A stretch of 54,514 bases of DNA, taken from Actinotignum timonense. GTDB taxonomy: Bacteria > Actinomycetota > Actinomycetes > Actinomycetales > Actinomycetaceae. A program made the position numbers and the translations under genes. Every line of letters begins with the position of its first letter. The first letter of the stretch is position 1. A model generated the notes under the pieces. It made no database searches. It had not been told where the DNA came from and saw nothing but the letters and a program-made list of their open reading frames with translations. Below, one piece after another: positions 34,380-42,308 of this stretch. The stretch is taken from the NCBI RefSeq assembly GCF_900155575.1, contig NZ_LT706966.1, forward strand, positions 912,677-967,190, read 5' to 3'.

Positions 34380-34555
34380 CCATTCTTGAATGGGCTTTCA
34401 AGCAGGGCTGATTGTCAAAAACTTTATAGGCCTGAGCCGCCGGTTGTGGTGGTCGGTGTGCTCATCTGGGGATGTTGTAATCCCCATGTTGCTCCCCGAG
34501 GCGAGTTCATGTGACTCTCGCCCCGGGGAGCAACACTTTTCTTTCCTTTCTTTTT
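34380..34555 (+). ncRNA. Candidate small RNA ending in a strong terminator
   Basis: The 560-bp gap between the S33 gene and tRNA-Thr has no credible protein, yet ends in a very strong intrinsic terminator on the plus strand. Upstream of that come hairpins: CCATTC TT GAATGG (34381-34394), CTTGAA/TTCAAG (34387-34404 region), and TGGGGAT GTTGTA ATCCCCA just before the terminator. A terminator 340 bp beyond the last gene with structured sequence between suggests an independent small transcript. The 5' end is not located and no known RNA family is recognised. Confidence 0.4.
34488..34555 (+). terminator. Strong rho-independent terminator
   Basis: GTTGCTCCCCGAGGCGAG (34488-34505) pairs with 34517-34534 at 17 of 18 positions and is followed by a pyrimidine run with several T blocks through 34555. 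It ends either a long S33 transcript or, more likely, a separate small RNA. Confidence 0.9.
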
Positions 34556-34709
34556 ACGACGACGCCGCGCCTGCCGCCCGGTCGCCTTGCCCCGCCCGCA
34601 ACGTTCGCTAGCTCACGGCTCCGGGGTTTGCGTGCCCGCGCACCGGCCGGGTAGTATGCATCTGTTGCCTTGTGAACTGGCCGCATACGCGGCTAGCTGC
34701 GGGTAGCGT

Positions 34710-34785
34710 GCCACCTTAGCTCAGTCGGCAGAGCGATTCACTCGTAATGAATAGGTCGAGAGTTCGATTCTCTCAGGTGGCTCCA
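34710..34785 (+). tRNA. tRNA-Thr (anticodon CGT)
   Basis: The cloverleaf is complete: acceptor GCCACCT/AGGTGGC, D stem GCTC/GAGC, anticodon stem ATTCA/TGAAT with loop CTCGTAA giving CGT for threonine ACG codons, T stem GAGAG/CTCTC with TTCGATT, discriminator T and encoded CCA. It marks the left edge of a lower-GC accessory stretch. Confidence 0.96.
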
Positions 34786-34835
34786 ACTTCCACGTCGGAT
34801 TTAATAAGTCCGCGTTAGCGGGTGTCGTATTTCTC

Positions 34836-34878
34836 GTAATCGGGCATAGGTTCATGGTATAATGCTCTAGCGGAGCAT
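34836..34878 (+). promoter_or_regulatory. Extended -10 promoter with operator before the clbS-like gene
   Basis: TGG-TATAAT (TATAAT at 34858-34863) is a consensus extended -10 element, and any -35 (about 34835) is weak. A perfect inverted repeat ATGCTC TAGCG GAGCAT (34862-34878) covers the likely transcription start, a good place for a repressor. The gene's AAGGAGG ribosome site follows. Confidence 0.65.
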
Positions 34879-34910
34879 GAAACTAACGCTGCTTCGCAAG
34901 GAGGTGTGCG

Positions 34911-35426
34911 GTGAGATCATATGAATCTGGCACTGAGCTGCAGGTAGAGATCGCTAAACGCGGCAGTCTATTTCTCGGCGAGTTCGCAGACGTGCCCGAT
35001 GATGGCTGGGATCGGCTGGTTGATGGTGTTGATCGCACGCCCCGGCAGATGATCGCCTACCAGGTGGGCTGGATAGAACTATTGCTCAGCTGGGAACGTG
35101 ACGAGCAAGCGGGCAAAGATGTGGTGACTCCGGCCCCTGGTTTTAAGTGGAACCAGCTGGGTGGCTTGTATGAGTCGTTCTACCAGCGTTGGGAACAAGA
35201 ACCTGCTGAAGAGTTGATTGACCAGTTCGGGAACTTGCTTGGTGAAGTGGTCAAGATGGTGGGTGGCCTGACTGAAGCGGAGTTGTTTGAGTCTGGGCAG
35301 CGGGCGTGGGCATCTTCCACGCCATCGGCGTGGCCGGTGTGGAAGTGGGTGCATATCAACACGGTCGCCCCGTTTACCACCTTCCGAACCAAGATTCGCA
35401 AGTGGAAAAAACTGGTTACCTGCTAG
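34911..35426 (+). CDS. ClbS/DfsB-family protein (DUF1706)
   Basis: The 171-residue DinB-like four-helix bundle protein shows family landmarks YESGTELQVEI, DRTPRQMIAYQVGWIELLLSWE, FKWNQLGGLYESFYQRW, and the strongly conserved HINTVAPFTTFRTKIRKWKKLV end. E. coli ClbS, the characterised member, is a cyclopropane hydrolase that detoxifies colibactin; other members have unknown substrates. The GTG start is preceded by AAGGAGGTG. A good promoter and an antibiotic-type ABC exporter 66 bp downstream suggest a small self-protection operon. Codon use is less GC-rich than the core genes. Confidence 0.87.
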   Translation: MRSYESGTELQVEIAKRGSLFLGEFADVPDDGWDRLVDGVDRTPRQMIAYQVGWIELLLSWERDEQAGKDVVTPAPGFKWNQLGGLYESFYQRWEQEPAEELIDQFGNLLGEVVKMVGGLTEAELFESGQRAWASSTPSAWPVWKWVHINTVAPFTTFRTKIRKWKKLVTC

Positions 35427-35492
35427 CTGATAAGTACAGTGATTTCGGTACCGCTCCTGAAGACAAACTGGTTCGAAGCTATAGGAGAGCCA

Positions 35493-36389
35493 ATGGAAAA
35501 GGTTGTTGACTGTCATGGTCTGAGTAAGACCTACCGGACAGGAATGGTGGCGCTTGATGGCCTCAATTTCTCTGTAGAAAAGGGTGCCATTCATGGGCTA
35601 GTGGGTAGGAATGGGGCCGGTAAAACTACGTTGATGAAGTGCCTATTTAATCTGATTCGACCCACATCCGGCACCGTTAATGTATTCGGACGGCCTGCCG
35701 GGCAGATGGCCCACAAGGTGGGTGGGTTGATTGAAATGCCTGCCTTCTATAAGCACCTTAGTGGAAGGCAAAATTTGGCCCTATTCGCCGGATATTTCGG
35801 TGTGGACACTGCTGAATGTGAGCGTATCCTCGATCTTGTTGGATTGGCCAATCGAGCTGAAGATAAGGCCTCAGGATACTCTCTCGGCATGAAGCAGCGC
35901 CTCGGAATAGCCATTGCCCTTCTAGGCAAGCCCGAGTTGCTAATTCTTGATGAGCCGGTCAATGGCCTGGACCCGCAGGCGATTGCGGAAACGAGAGATT
36001 TGATGAGGGCCCTTCGGGAGTCCGGAACCACAATCTTGCTTTCCAGCCATCTGCTAGGAGAAATTGAGCAAGTTTGCGACACTGTCACCGTCCTGGAATC
36101 TGGCAAACTTGTGGCTAACGGTACACCAGAGCAGCTTCGTCAACAGTTCAACGGTAAGGCTCCATTAGAGCTGCAAGTGGGAGACCCAGCTAAGGCTGCA
36201 CGGCTATTGGAGGCCATGGGCGTCAAGGTCAAGGCCGAGGGGTCAAGCCTCCTTGCCTATCTGCCGGAGGATGTGAATGCATCCGATCTGGTCAAGGTCC
36301 TAGTCAAGGAGGATATCGAGGTCAGGTCCGTCAAAAGACGAGACTCCCTAGAGGCCGCCTATCTGTCGATGACTCAGAAAGAGCAGTGA
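35493..36389 (+). CDS. ABC transporter ATP-binding protein, BcrA-like
   Basis: The 298-residue ATPase subunit has Walker A GRNGAGKTT (Lys44), a Q loop near IEMPAFYKHLSGRQNL, signature YSLGMKQR in place of LSGGQ, and Walker B ILDEPVNGLDP. The SLGMKQR variant and the C-terminal 80-residue extension are typical of exporters for bacitracin- or lantibiotic-type peptides. The start at 35493 has AGGAG seven bases upstream; a longer in-frame start at 35439 has no ribosome site. It is followed after one base by the permease gene. Together they probably expel a peptide or membrane-active drug. Confidence 0.88.
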   Translation: MEKVVDCHGLSKTYRTGMVALDGLNFSVEKGAIHGLVGRNGAGKTTLMKCLFNLIRPTSGTVNVFGRPAGQMAHKVGGLIEMPAFYKHLSGRQNLALFAGYFGVDTAECERILDLVGLANRAEDKASGYSLGMKQRLGIAIALLGKPELLILDEPVNGLDPQAIAETRDLMRALRESGTTILLSSHLLGEIEQVCDTVTVLESGKLVANGTPEQLRQQFNGKAPLELQVGDPAKAARLLEAMGVKVKAEGSSLLAYLPEDVNASDLVKVLVKEDIEVRSVKRRDSLEAAYLSMTQKEQ

Positions 36390-36390
36390 A

Positions 36391-37272
36391 ATGAGTACTG
36401 TTAGTGTCCAGAAAAGCTCGTCAACAGATTTATGGCAGATCGTTCGCACAGATGTGAAAGCGGCGACCCTTAGGCCGGCGATTCGGATAGCTGTGCTCAT
36501 CTGGGTTCTCCAGATCGTGATTTTTGCTTATGTAATTCCGTACATCGTCTACCACACTGCGACCGATGCAATCGGGCCCGAAGCTGCTGAAGCTCTACGG
36601 GCAGGCCTCGAGTTGTCGGTGCTGGGTGAATACGTTACAGCTTCTGTCCCTCTTTATGCCATCCCGGTTGGCGTCACAGTGGGAGCCATCCTGGTCTGCA
36701 GTGACTACGAGTCAAGGACCTTGGGTGTCCTTTTGGTAAGAATCCCCAAACGCTGGTGGCTTGGAGTCAGCCGATTGGTCACCATGGCGGTCGTCTCCTT
36801 GATTATGGCCTTGTGTTCTTTTATTGCAGCGGCTATTTGCTCCACTATTTTCACCGCTATTCAAGGTGCGGGGTTCGACTTTGATTTCGGCGGAACGATG
36901 TTGGGTCTTGGCGCCACGGCTCTCGGGCTCTTCTCATATGCAGTCTTGGGGTCTCTATTCGGGTATCTGACCAGGTCGATATTGGGTGCTGTGATGCTCG
37001 GCCTTGGCTGGACCTTCGGCATTGAAACGCTTGGCATTGGAATGTTGTCCGGCTCTTCTGGCTTCTTCAAAGTCTTGCACGGGTTTACCTTGACTGGGAA
37101 TATTGGTTCACTTCCGGCAGCGTTGGACAGAACTGAATTGCTTAGCCTCCTATCTTCGCCCGGGGTTAACACGCTGCATTCAGGCTTAGTCGCTTTCATT
37201 TTCATAATTTGCTGGCTGCTGGTTTGTGCGTCTGTGGGTATCTCTCTTCTGTGCAGAAGGGACGTAGCCTAG
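36391..37272 (+). CDS. ABC-2 type permease
   Basis: The 293-residue membrane partner of the preceding ATPase has about six hydrophobic segments: IAVLIWVLQIVIFAYVIPYIV, VPLYAIPVGVTVGAILV, VTMAVVSLIMALCSFIAAAIC, MLGLGATALGLFSYAVLGSLFG, ILGAVMLGLGWTFGI and LVAFIFIICWLLVCASVGISL. The layout, with a large first outer loop (about 55-85), fits ABC-2 permeases of the BcrB/LanG kind. Its ATG follows the ATPase stop by one base. No dedicated sensor kinase or regulator is adjacent, so control probably acts at the operon promoter in front of the ClbS-like gene. Confidence 0.82.
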   Translation: MSTVSVQKSSSTDLWQIVRTDVKAATLRPAIRIAVLIWVLQIVIFAYVIPYIVYHTATDAIGPEAAEALRAGLELSVLGEYVTASVPLYAIPVGVTVGAILVCSDYESRTLGVLLVRIPKRWWLGVSRLVTMAVVSLIMALCSFIAAAICSTIFTAIQGAGFDFDFGGTMLGLGATALGLFSYAVLGSLFGYLTRSILGAVMLGLGWTFGIETLGIGMLSGSSGFFKVLHGFTLTGNIGSLPAALDRTELLSLLSSPGVNTLHSGLVAFIFIICWLLVCASVGISLLCRRDVA

Positions 37273-37311
37273 CAATCAACTCCTACTCCCGAGCCGGCGC
37301 CGAGAGAATGT

Positions 37312-37803
37312 CTAATGGTTTGTGTGTGAGCATTGTTTATGAATCAGCCGCCCGCAGATGACCACTGCGAGAGGAACCCCGAAAAGCAGAAGTAGCCCAA
37401 AAGATATTGGCGACATCTCAAGTGCGTGTGGAAACAGTGCGCCACCTGCGGTTGGGAAATATAGCAACAAGCCTAGAGTGATGCTGGACAGCGTAGCGAA
37501 GAGGGACATTCCGGGCTTACGCACAAGTACTCCAATGAGGGCGAGAGATATGAGCATGAGTAACATGCAAGCTACTACCAGAGCAGTGATGACACCGTTC
37601 CTGAGGAAGAAGCTGGCCAATATCGTCAGGAAGCTCATTTCCAACACTGATGCAAAAGAAGCAGTAGCCGCATTCGTTTCCGCTACGCAGTAAAACAACC
37701 CGACGGCAACGAGCTGAGAACAACCTATGAGCGCTAAACACTTGACGAGGGGCGTGATTCTCGGTGGGGATGACGACCGATGCCCGCAGTTACGCTCGTT
37801 CAC
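37312..37803 (-). CDS. Small four-helix membrane protein, unknown
   Basis: The 163-residue protein is not recognised. It starts with GTG at 37803 behind a strong GGAGGTGAG, which supports it as real. Four hydrophobic stretches are visible: CLALIGCSQLVAVGLFYCVA, VITALVVACMLLMLISLALI, MSLFATLSSITLGLLLYFP and PISFGLLLLFGVPLAVVICG. Lengths and order resemble small actinobacterial membrane proteins of accessory regions. It converges on the ABC permease with a 39-bp gap. GC content is low for this genome, in line with the island. Confidence 0.65.
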   Translation of the reverse strand: MNERNCGHRSSSPPRITPLVKCLALIGCSQLVAVGLFYCVAETNAATASFASVLEMSFLTILASFFLRNGVITALVVACMLLMLISLALIGVLVRKPGMSLFATLSSITLGLLLYFPTAGGALFPHALEMSPISFGLLLLFGVPLAVVICGRLIHKQCSHTNH

Positions 37804-37869
37804 ATCTCACCTCCGTATCGTTGCGAACTCTACCGCTGTGTCTCAACGCTGAGCGAGGGCAAGTTCCAA

Positions 37870-39150
37870 TTAGGGCTTGAGCGCCGCCGAGGGCGCGACC
37901 AGCACGCCGTCGTCACGTTGATAAGCCACTTGAGTGCCGGTGGCCACAAGCAAGAATGCGGGTTCACCCTCGTGGGAGGTATTGATCCGTTGTGCGAGCT
38001 TCTTGAGATGGTCAGCGGCTTGGTCGATTGATTGTTCTCCCAATTTCACTTCGACCAAGGCCCAGCGCCCATCATCTAAGACCAGGACGGCATCGGCTTC
38101 TAAACCTGTTTTATCGCGATAGTGGTAGACCTGGCCGCCCAAGGCATCAACATAAACCCGCAGATCATGCACGCACAGCGATTCAAAAAGAAGCCCGAAA
38201 GTTTCCCAATCGTTCAAAAGTCGCTTCGGGGTGGCGTTGAGCATAACGGCGGCCAACGATGGATCGCAGAAATGGCGCGTAGGACTGGTGCGGACTGCCG
38301 TTTTCGAGCGCAGGCGCGGATTCCATGCGGGCAAATCTTCGAATACAAAGGCTCTGTTCAAAGCATCCACATAATCAGAAACGGTATTGCGCGCGGGCGG
38401 TTCTCCCTGCATATCCTGCGCGATGGTAGCAAGCGTCGCCTGAGAAGAAATATTACGGGCGTAGGAACGCAAAATTGCCTGCGCCCAGGTGCGGTTTCTG
38501 TTAATTCCGTCGATCTGCGCAATATCGGTATCCAAGAGAAGCTGGATATACTCCTTCGCCATATCGAGGGCGGTGCCCTCATCTTTTTCGGTGACGGCTT
38601 CGGGCCAACCACCCCGGCAAATTGCGAAAGCAATTCGCTCAATATCGAAATTGACTAAAGCACCAATATCGTGCTGGCCATCAAAAAGCTCGGTAAGGGA
38701 AACTGCGCCACTTGATTCCTGAGTTTCCCACAGGGACATGGTGCGCATAGTGATCCGCGCGAATCTGCCAACGCCCGAGTGGCTTGGCATCTCAGATTGG
38801 CGCGGCGTCGACGAACCCGTCAAAATAAATCTGCCGCGGCCATGCTCCCTATCGATGGCGTAGCGCACCGCATCCCAGAGCTGCGGAGCCATCTGCCATT
38901 CATCAATCAGGCGCGGGCGTTCACCTTCCAGAAGGAGAGAGGGTTTTGAGAAAGCGAGCTGAAGGTAATCAGCGGAACGATCCGGATCTTGCAAGTAGAT
39001 AGCGCTCGCTGCTGCCTGTTGTGCGGTAGCCGTTTTGCCGCACCACTTCGGGCCTTGAATATGTACAGCTCCAGCTACTTTGAGTTTTCGCGCCAGCAGG
39101 CTGTCGGCTACCCGAGGTAAATAGGCTGGAAGGGTTGAAGAATCGCCCAT
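37870..39150 (-). CDS. AAA ATPase with DUF4143 domain
   Basis: The 426-residue protein belongs to the widespread mobile ATPase family with an N-terminal AAA_14 domain and C-terminal DUF4143. Walker A is IQGPKWCGKTATAQQ (Lys39), the Walker B-like RLIDEWQ lies near residue 80, and sensor GRFILTGSSTP is clear. The DUF4143 part includes LALEVDAVLVLDDGRWALVEVK-like nuclease-fold features (LEADAVLVL, VEVKLG) as in PD-(D/E)XK proteins. Cellular role is unknown for the family. The start at 39150 has AAGGAGGG eight bases upstream. Tandem 23-bp repeats and a palindromic site lie directly upstream. Confidence 0.85.
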   Translation of the reverse strand: MGDSSTLPAYLPRVADSLLARKLKVAGAVHIQGPKWCGKTATAQQAAASAIYLQDPDRSADYLQLAFSKPSLLLEGERPRLIDEWQMAPQLWDAVRYAIDREHGRGRFILTGSSTPRQSEMPSHSGVGRFARITMRTMSLWETQESSGAVSLTELFDGQHDIGALVNFDIERIAFAICRGGWPEAVTEKDEGTALDMAKEYIQLLLDTDIAQIDGINRNRTWAQAILRSYARNISSQATLATIAQDMQGEPPARNTVSDYVDALNRAFVFEDLPAWNPRLRSKTAVRTSPTRHFCDPSLAAVMLNATPKRLLNDWETFGLLFESLCVHDLRVYVDALGGQVYHYRDKTGLEADAVLVLDDGRWALVEVKLGEQSIDQAADHLKKLAQRINTSHEGEPAFLLVATGTQVAYQRDDGVLVAPSAALKP

Positions 39151-39180
39151 GTGGATACCCTCCTTTCACTATCGTTATCA

Positions 39181-39192
39181 CATGTTAACACG
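39181..39192. promoter_or_regulatory. Operator-like CATGTTAACACG, left copy
   Basis: CATGTTAACACG lies 31 bases upstream of the ATPase start. Its exact inverted copy is at 39680-39691, and with flanking bases (CGTT...ACATGTTAACACG) the match extends to about 20 positions with small differences. The centre GTTAAC is itself palindromic. Confidence 0.5.
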
Positions 39193-39196
39193 TCCG

Positions 39197-39288
39197 TTGT
39201 GCAAGTTGGACCGTTTTTATTGTGCAAGTTGGACCGTTTTTATTGTGCAAGTTGGCCCATTTCTGTTGTGCAAGTTGGACCGCCGCAT
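39197..39288 (+). repeat. Four tandem 23-bp direct repeats
   Basis: Units start at 39197, 39220, 39243 and 39266, each opening TTGTGCAAGTTGG. Units 1 and 2 are identical for 23 bases, unit 3 diverges in its last third, and unit 4 keeps the first 16. There is no spacer, so it is not CRISPR. The period is about two helical turns, as in iterons or arrays of operator sites. It lies in the spacer upstream of the DUF4143 gene. Confidence 0.85.
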
Positions 39289-39841
39289 ACGTCACTTATG
39301 CCGCTTAGATAGCCTCTGGAAGCTGCCACATGGTGTGCACTCCAAGGTGCCTATCAGACTCCTTACTGACGCTTCCGACCATGCCTACAGTTTTCATTCA
39401 GTTTCATTAGGCCGCATTATTCTTGGGTTCTCATCGCCGGTGGTAAATTCGTCACATCGAAATATTTGCCGCTTTTTACTATGTGGCAGCGAATCGCGGG
39501 GCTTGCTAGGAGTGTTGGCGAATGGGTGCGTTTGCCCAGGTGGGAGAGCGTTCTAAGCCAATTGCAATGCTATAGTGACGTGCCGAATAGTCAAGAGATT
39601 GGGTACGACTCAAATATAAACATATTGGAAATATATCGCCCTTACATCACTATATTTAGTCCCAAAACTAAGTATGTTTGCGTGTTAACATGTAAAACGA
39701 TTTAGGTGTTATGTCCGTGTCGTCACTGCTCGTCGGATGTGTGGAAGTCTCACGAGTTCCATACTGCCACCCACTGCGAGGCGCGGAACAATACCGGAGA
39801 TATGAATGAACCATTATTTGTCCTGGAATTGGGGTGAATGA
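39289..39841. other. AT-rich gene-free spacer before the surface protein
   Basis: No supported gene is present. The part 39590-39710 is markedly AT-rich for this genome and holds the second operator-like site CGTGTTAACATG (39680-39691). A tiny frame at 39802-39837 (11 codons) ends just before the surface protein start but has a poorly spaced ribosome site. Confidence 0.5.
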
Positions 39842-41185
39842 ATGACGAATGCCTGGCTCCGATCACTCGCGGGAGTTGCCGTCGCCTTCCTCTCTTTGAG
39901 TGTGTCCACTCCAGCGGCCCTCGGCGTGGGGATTGATGAACAGCTGGAAAATGGCACGGGGTTCATTGATAAAACTGCGCAATTCAGTATCGCGTCGCAT
40001 TGCGATAATGGTGCAACCAGGCTTAGTGTTGCGGAAACGAATAGGAAGTACCGTCTCAAGCTCTCCGTTAAGGTCACTCTTGCGGGTGAGCATGGCAAGC
40101 CTAGCTTCGTGGCACCCTTTCTGAAGTTGCGCGTCAACGACACCTATAACTGTCAGTGGTCCCCGAAACCAGCCGTCAGAGATGAGGAGGGCAATCCCAA
40201 AGTTTCTCTGGGCATACCACATTACTTTAATTGTGACGGTGAACTTGACCTAACGAGCGATGCCGAAGCTGCCCAGCCGGTCACGATAACGTACTTCGCG
40301 CGCGAGACGCGCTGGGGCGAATGGCGACAGATTGGACTTACCGCTCCAACCGTAGAAAACCGTGTCCCTACGTACCGGCTCAAAATTGACGATAACTACT
40401 TCGGCGAATCGACAACCTTTGAGGATCTCGACACCAACCTCCTAGCCGATAACTTGACTGCGGGAACTAAAGTATCGTTAGTTGCGCGGACTCAAGATAC
40501 GGAAGACGTGATCGCCTCGAAGGTGCTGAGTGCCAATGAAATGTGCCCTCCGGAACCTGTTGACAAACCCGAGCCTTCCGAACCCAAGGATGATGAAGAA
40601 GAGGAACCCACTCCCGATCCGGTCCCAACGCCGGGTGTGGGCACTGCGCCCCCGCCTCTACTAATTCCCTCACCGAGTCTTACGCCGACATTGCCAGCTC
40701 CGGAAGTGCCGCCGTCGCCAGGTAGTTTTACACCCGCGGGTGGTGAAACGCCTGATCCAGACAAGACGGAAACACCTGATCCGAATGAAACGGAGTCCCC
40801 GGAACCACGGCCGACGGTAGAACCAACACCGCGCAAGCCTGTGCCAACTCCTACCCCGAGCTGCCCGACGGTCACACCTGCCCCGCCGACGCAGACCTCC
40901 GCGCCGACGGTAACACCGTCCGAGCGTCCAAGCGCAATACCAACTGTTACGCCGACCGTTCCGGTAACCGCGACACCAACCGATTCGCCAACGGCTACAG
41001 CCCCGAGTGCTACCCCAACAGACTCAACAGACCCAACGGCCTCGCCCACCCGGAATCACCCGCGCAACACCAGTGGCCCCAGCACGAGCTTGGCCCATAC
41101 CGGTGCAGTTACCCTGCCCCTTGCGGTTCTCGCTGGCGTCCTCATCAGCGCGGGAAGCATAAGCTTGCGAAGGCTGCGTTATTAG
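39842..41185 (+). CDS. LAHTG-anchored surface protein
   Basis: The 447-residue secreted protein has a signal peptide (about 1-28, ending in TPAALG). A globular N-terminal domain of about 200 residues contains four or more Cys and is not recognised. A Pro/Thr/Ser-rich stalk (about 230-410) with repeated TPTxxP and PDPxETE motifs follows. It ends with sorting signal SLAHTG (Leu417 to Gly421), a hydrophobic helix and RRLRY. LAxTG is the motif read by class E sortases of actinobacteria; no sortase gene is in the window. The stalk should span the cell wall and display the N-terminal domain, so adhesion is a reasonable inference only. Confidence 0.82.
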   Translation: MTNAWLRSLAGVAVAFLSLSVSTPAALGVGIDEQLENGTGFIDKTAQFSIASHCDNGATRLSVAETNRKYRLKLSVKVTLAGEHGKPSFVAPFLKLRVNDTYNCQWSPKPAVRDEEGNPKVSLGIPHYFNCDGELDLTSDAEAAQPVTITYFARETRWGEWRQIGLTAPTVENRVPTYRLKIDDNYFGESTTFEDLDTNLLADNLTAGTKVSLVARTQDTEDVIASKVLSANEMCPPEPVDKPEPSEPKDDEEEEPTPDPVPTPGVGTAPPPLLIPSPSLTPTLPAPEVPPSPGSFTPAGGETPDPDKTETPDPNETESPEPRPTVEPTPRKPVPTPTPSCPTVTPAPPTQTSAPTVTPSERPSAIPTVTPTVPVTATPTDSPTATAPSATPTDSTDPTASPTRNHPRNTSGPSTSLAHTGAVTLPLAVLAGVLISAGSISLRRLRY

Positions 41186-41344
41186 TTGCGTGACTAATTG
41201 CGTGGCGATAGTCGTGCCCAGTCGCGGCTGCTGCACTTTCACATAGAATCTGAGAGGAGCATTGGCACATCGGGGGAACCTAGGCGCCGAACGCAGTTAC
41301 GTCTAGGAAATCCCCAGATGGAACCCCGGAAAGGCACTGGTGGC

Positions 41345-42253
41345 ATGGCACGCGGCAAAGCGATTGAGCTGTTCTTGGTGGATGGCACGCCCGGCGGGAT
41401 CATGACGGCAAGCATCGCCGACTGGACGGGCGTCGTCGTATCCGCACGCCGCGACCAGTTATCGGAACTGCTGCGCCGCGAGGACGCCCACGGCAACGGC
41501 GTCTACCTCCTCCTCGGCACGGATCCGGACGCCATCGACAACACTTGGTGCTACATCGGCAAAACTGAAAATTTCAGCGAGCGCCTGCGCACCCACGACC
41601 AGCGCAAACCGCAGTGGAACCGGGTCGTCATTATCGGCAGCATGCAAAAATCTTTCAACGAAGGGCATTGGGGCTACCTCGAGTCGCGCCTCGTGGATAT
41701 CGCGCAGGCCGCCGAGCGCTGCTCCATGCCCGATAACAAGCAGGTCCCGCGGCTGCGCAAGCTTTCGGAGGGGCAGCAGGCCTCGGCGGAATCATTCCTG
41801 GATAACGTCAAGGTCATTCTCCCGATTCTCGGCGTGAATGTGCTGCGTTCGCGTTCCACGATTCCCGCTGCTCCCGCTCCCGAAACGCCCGCGTCCACGT
41901 CCGCGCTATTCCACCTCCGCCAGGCCAATAAAGGGGTGGATGCCACGATGCAGCTGGTGGATGGCGAATATTTCGTTCTCAAAGGTTCGCGCGTCGTCGC
42001 CGAATGGCAGCTGCGGGGCGCTTCCGAATCGACGCTCCGTTCCTACACCAGCTACGCCGCGCTGCATCACAAGCTCGTCGACGATGGTTCCATAAAAATT
42101 TCCGACGGCGCCGCGGTTCTCACCCGCGATATTGCTTTCGGCTCGCCTTCCACCGCGGCCGCGGTGATCCTGGGGCGCTCCTCGAACGGCCGGCGCGAAT
42201 GGCTCGCGGATGACGGCCGCACCTTCGGCGAATGGGAGGCGGATAACGCCTAG
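41345..42253 (+). CDS. GIY-YIG nuclease-fold protein with DUF4357
   Basis: The 302-residue protein has a GIY-YIG-like domain in which the first motif reads GVYLLLG and the second YIGKT (in CYIGKTENFSERLRTHD), with Arg, His and a downstream Glu (GYLESRL) at expected places. The nuclease site therefore looks intact. The C-terminal DUF4357 domain is clear (YFVLKGSRV, FGSPSTAAAVILGRSSNGRREW). Such proteins are common beside restriction or mobile loci, but none adjoins here, and the function is unknown. ATG 41345 is chosen as the family start; the upstream frame lacks similarity. High GC marks the return to core-like composition. Confidence 0.8.
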   Translation: MARGKAIELFLVDGTPGGIMTASIADWTGVVVSARRDQLSELLRREDAHGNGVYLLLGTDPDAIDNTWCYIGKTENFSERLRTHDQRKPQWNRVVIIGSMQKSFNEGHWGYLESRLVDIAQAAERCSMPDNKQVPRLRKLSEGQQASAESFLDNVKVILPILGVNVLRSRSTIPAAPAPETPASTSALFHLRQANKGVDATMQLVDGEYFVLKGSRVVAEWQLRGASESTLRSYTSYAALHHKLVDDGSIKISDGAAVLTRDIAFGSPSTAAAVILGRSSNGRREWLADDGRTFGEWEADNA

Positions 42254-42280
42254 GAACGCGCGCGGGTGCGCGCCATAGTA

Positions 42281-42305
42281 GTACGACGACGCCGCGCCTG
42301 CCGCG
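42281..42305. repeat. Dispersed intergenic GC-rich repeat
   Basis: A 23-base word starting TACGACGACGCC and ending GCCTGCCGC (42282-42304) also occurs exactly at 34555-34577 and, with small changes, at 46074-46097. All three lie between genes. Confidence 0.6.
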
Positions 42306-42308
42306 CTC

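Noticed and set aside
34390-34611. 73-codon frame in the spacer before tRNA-Thr
   Set aside because: It runs straight through the strong terminator hairpin, has no ribosome site and no protein character.
34710-34785. Duplicate tRNA-Thr 3' end as an attachment site for the island
   Set aside because: I looked for the T-arm and acceptor sequence downstream to 42 kb and saw no copy.
39197-39288. CRISPR array
   Set aside because: The repeats are contiguous 23-bp units without spacers, and no cas gene is present.
39149-39705. Two frames in the AT-rich spacer
   Set aside because: The first is translated repeat sequence with a period that is not a multiple of three. The second has no ribosome site or similarity.
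39802-39837. 11-codon leader frame before the surface protein
   Set aside because: The ribosome box is only two bases from its ATG and the peptide has no informative composition; probably chance.
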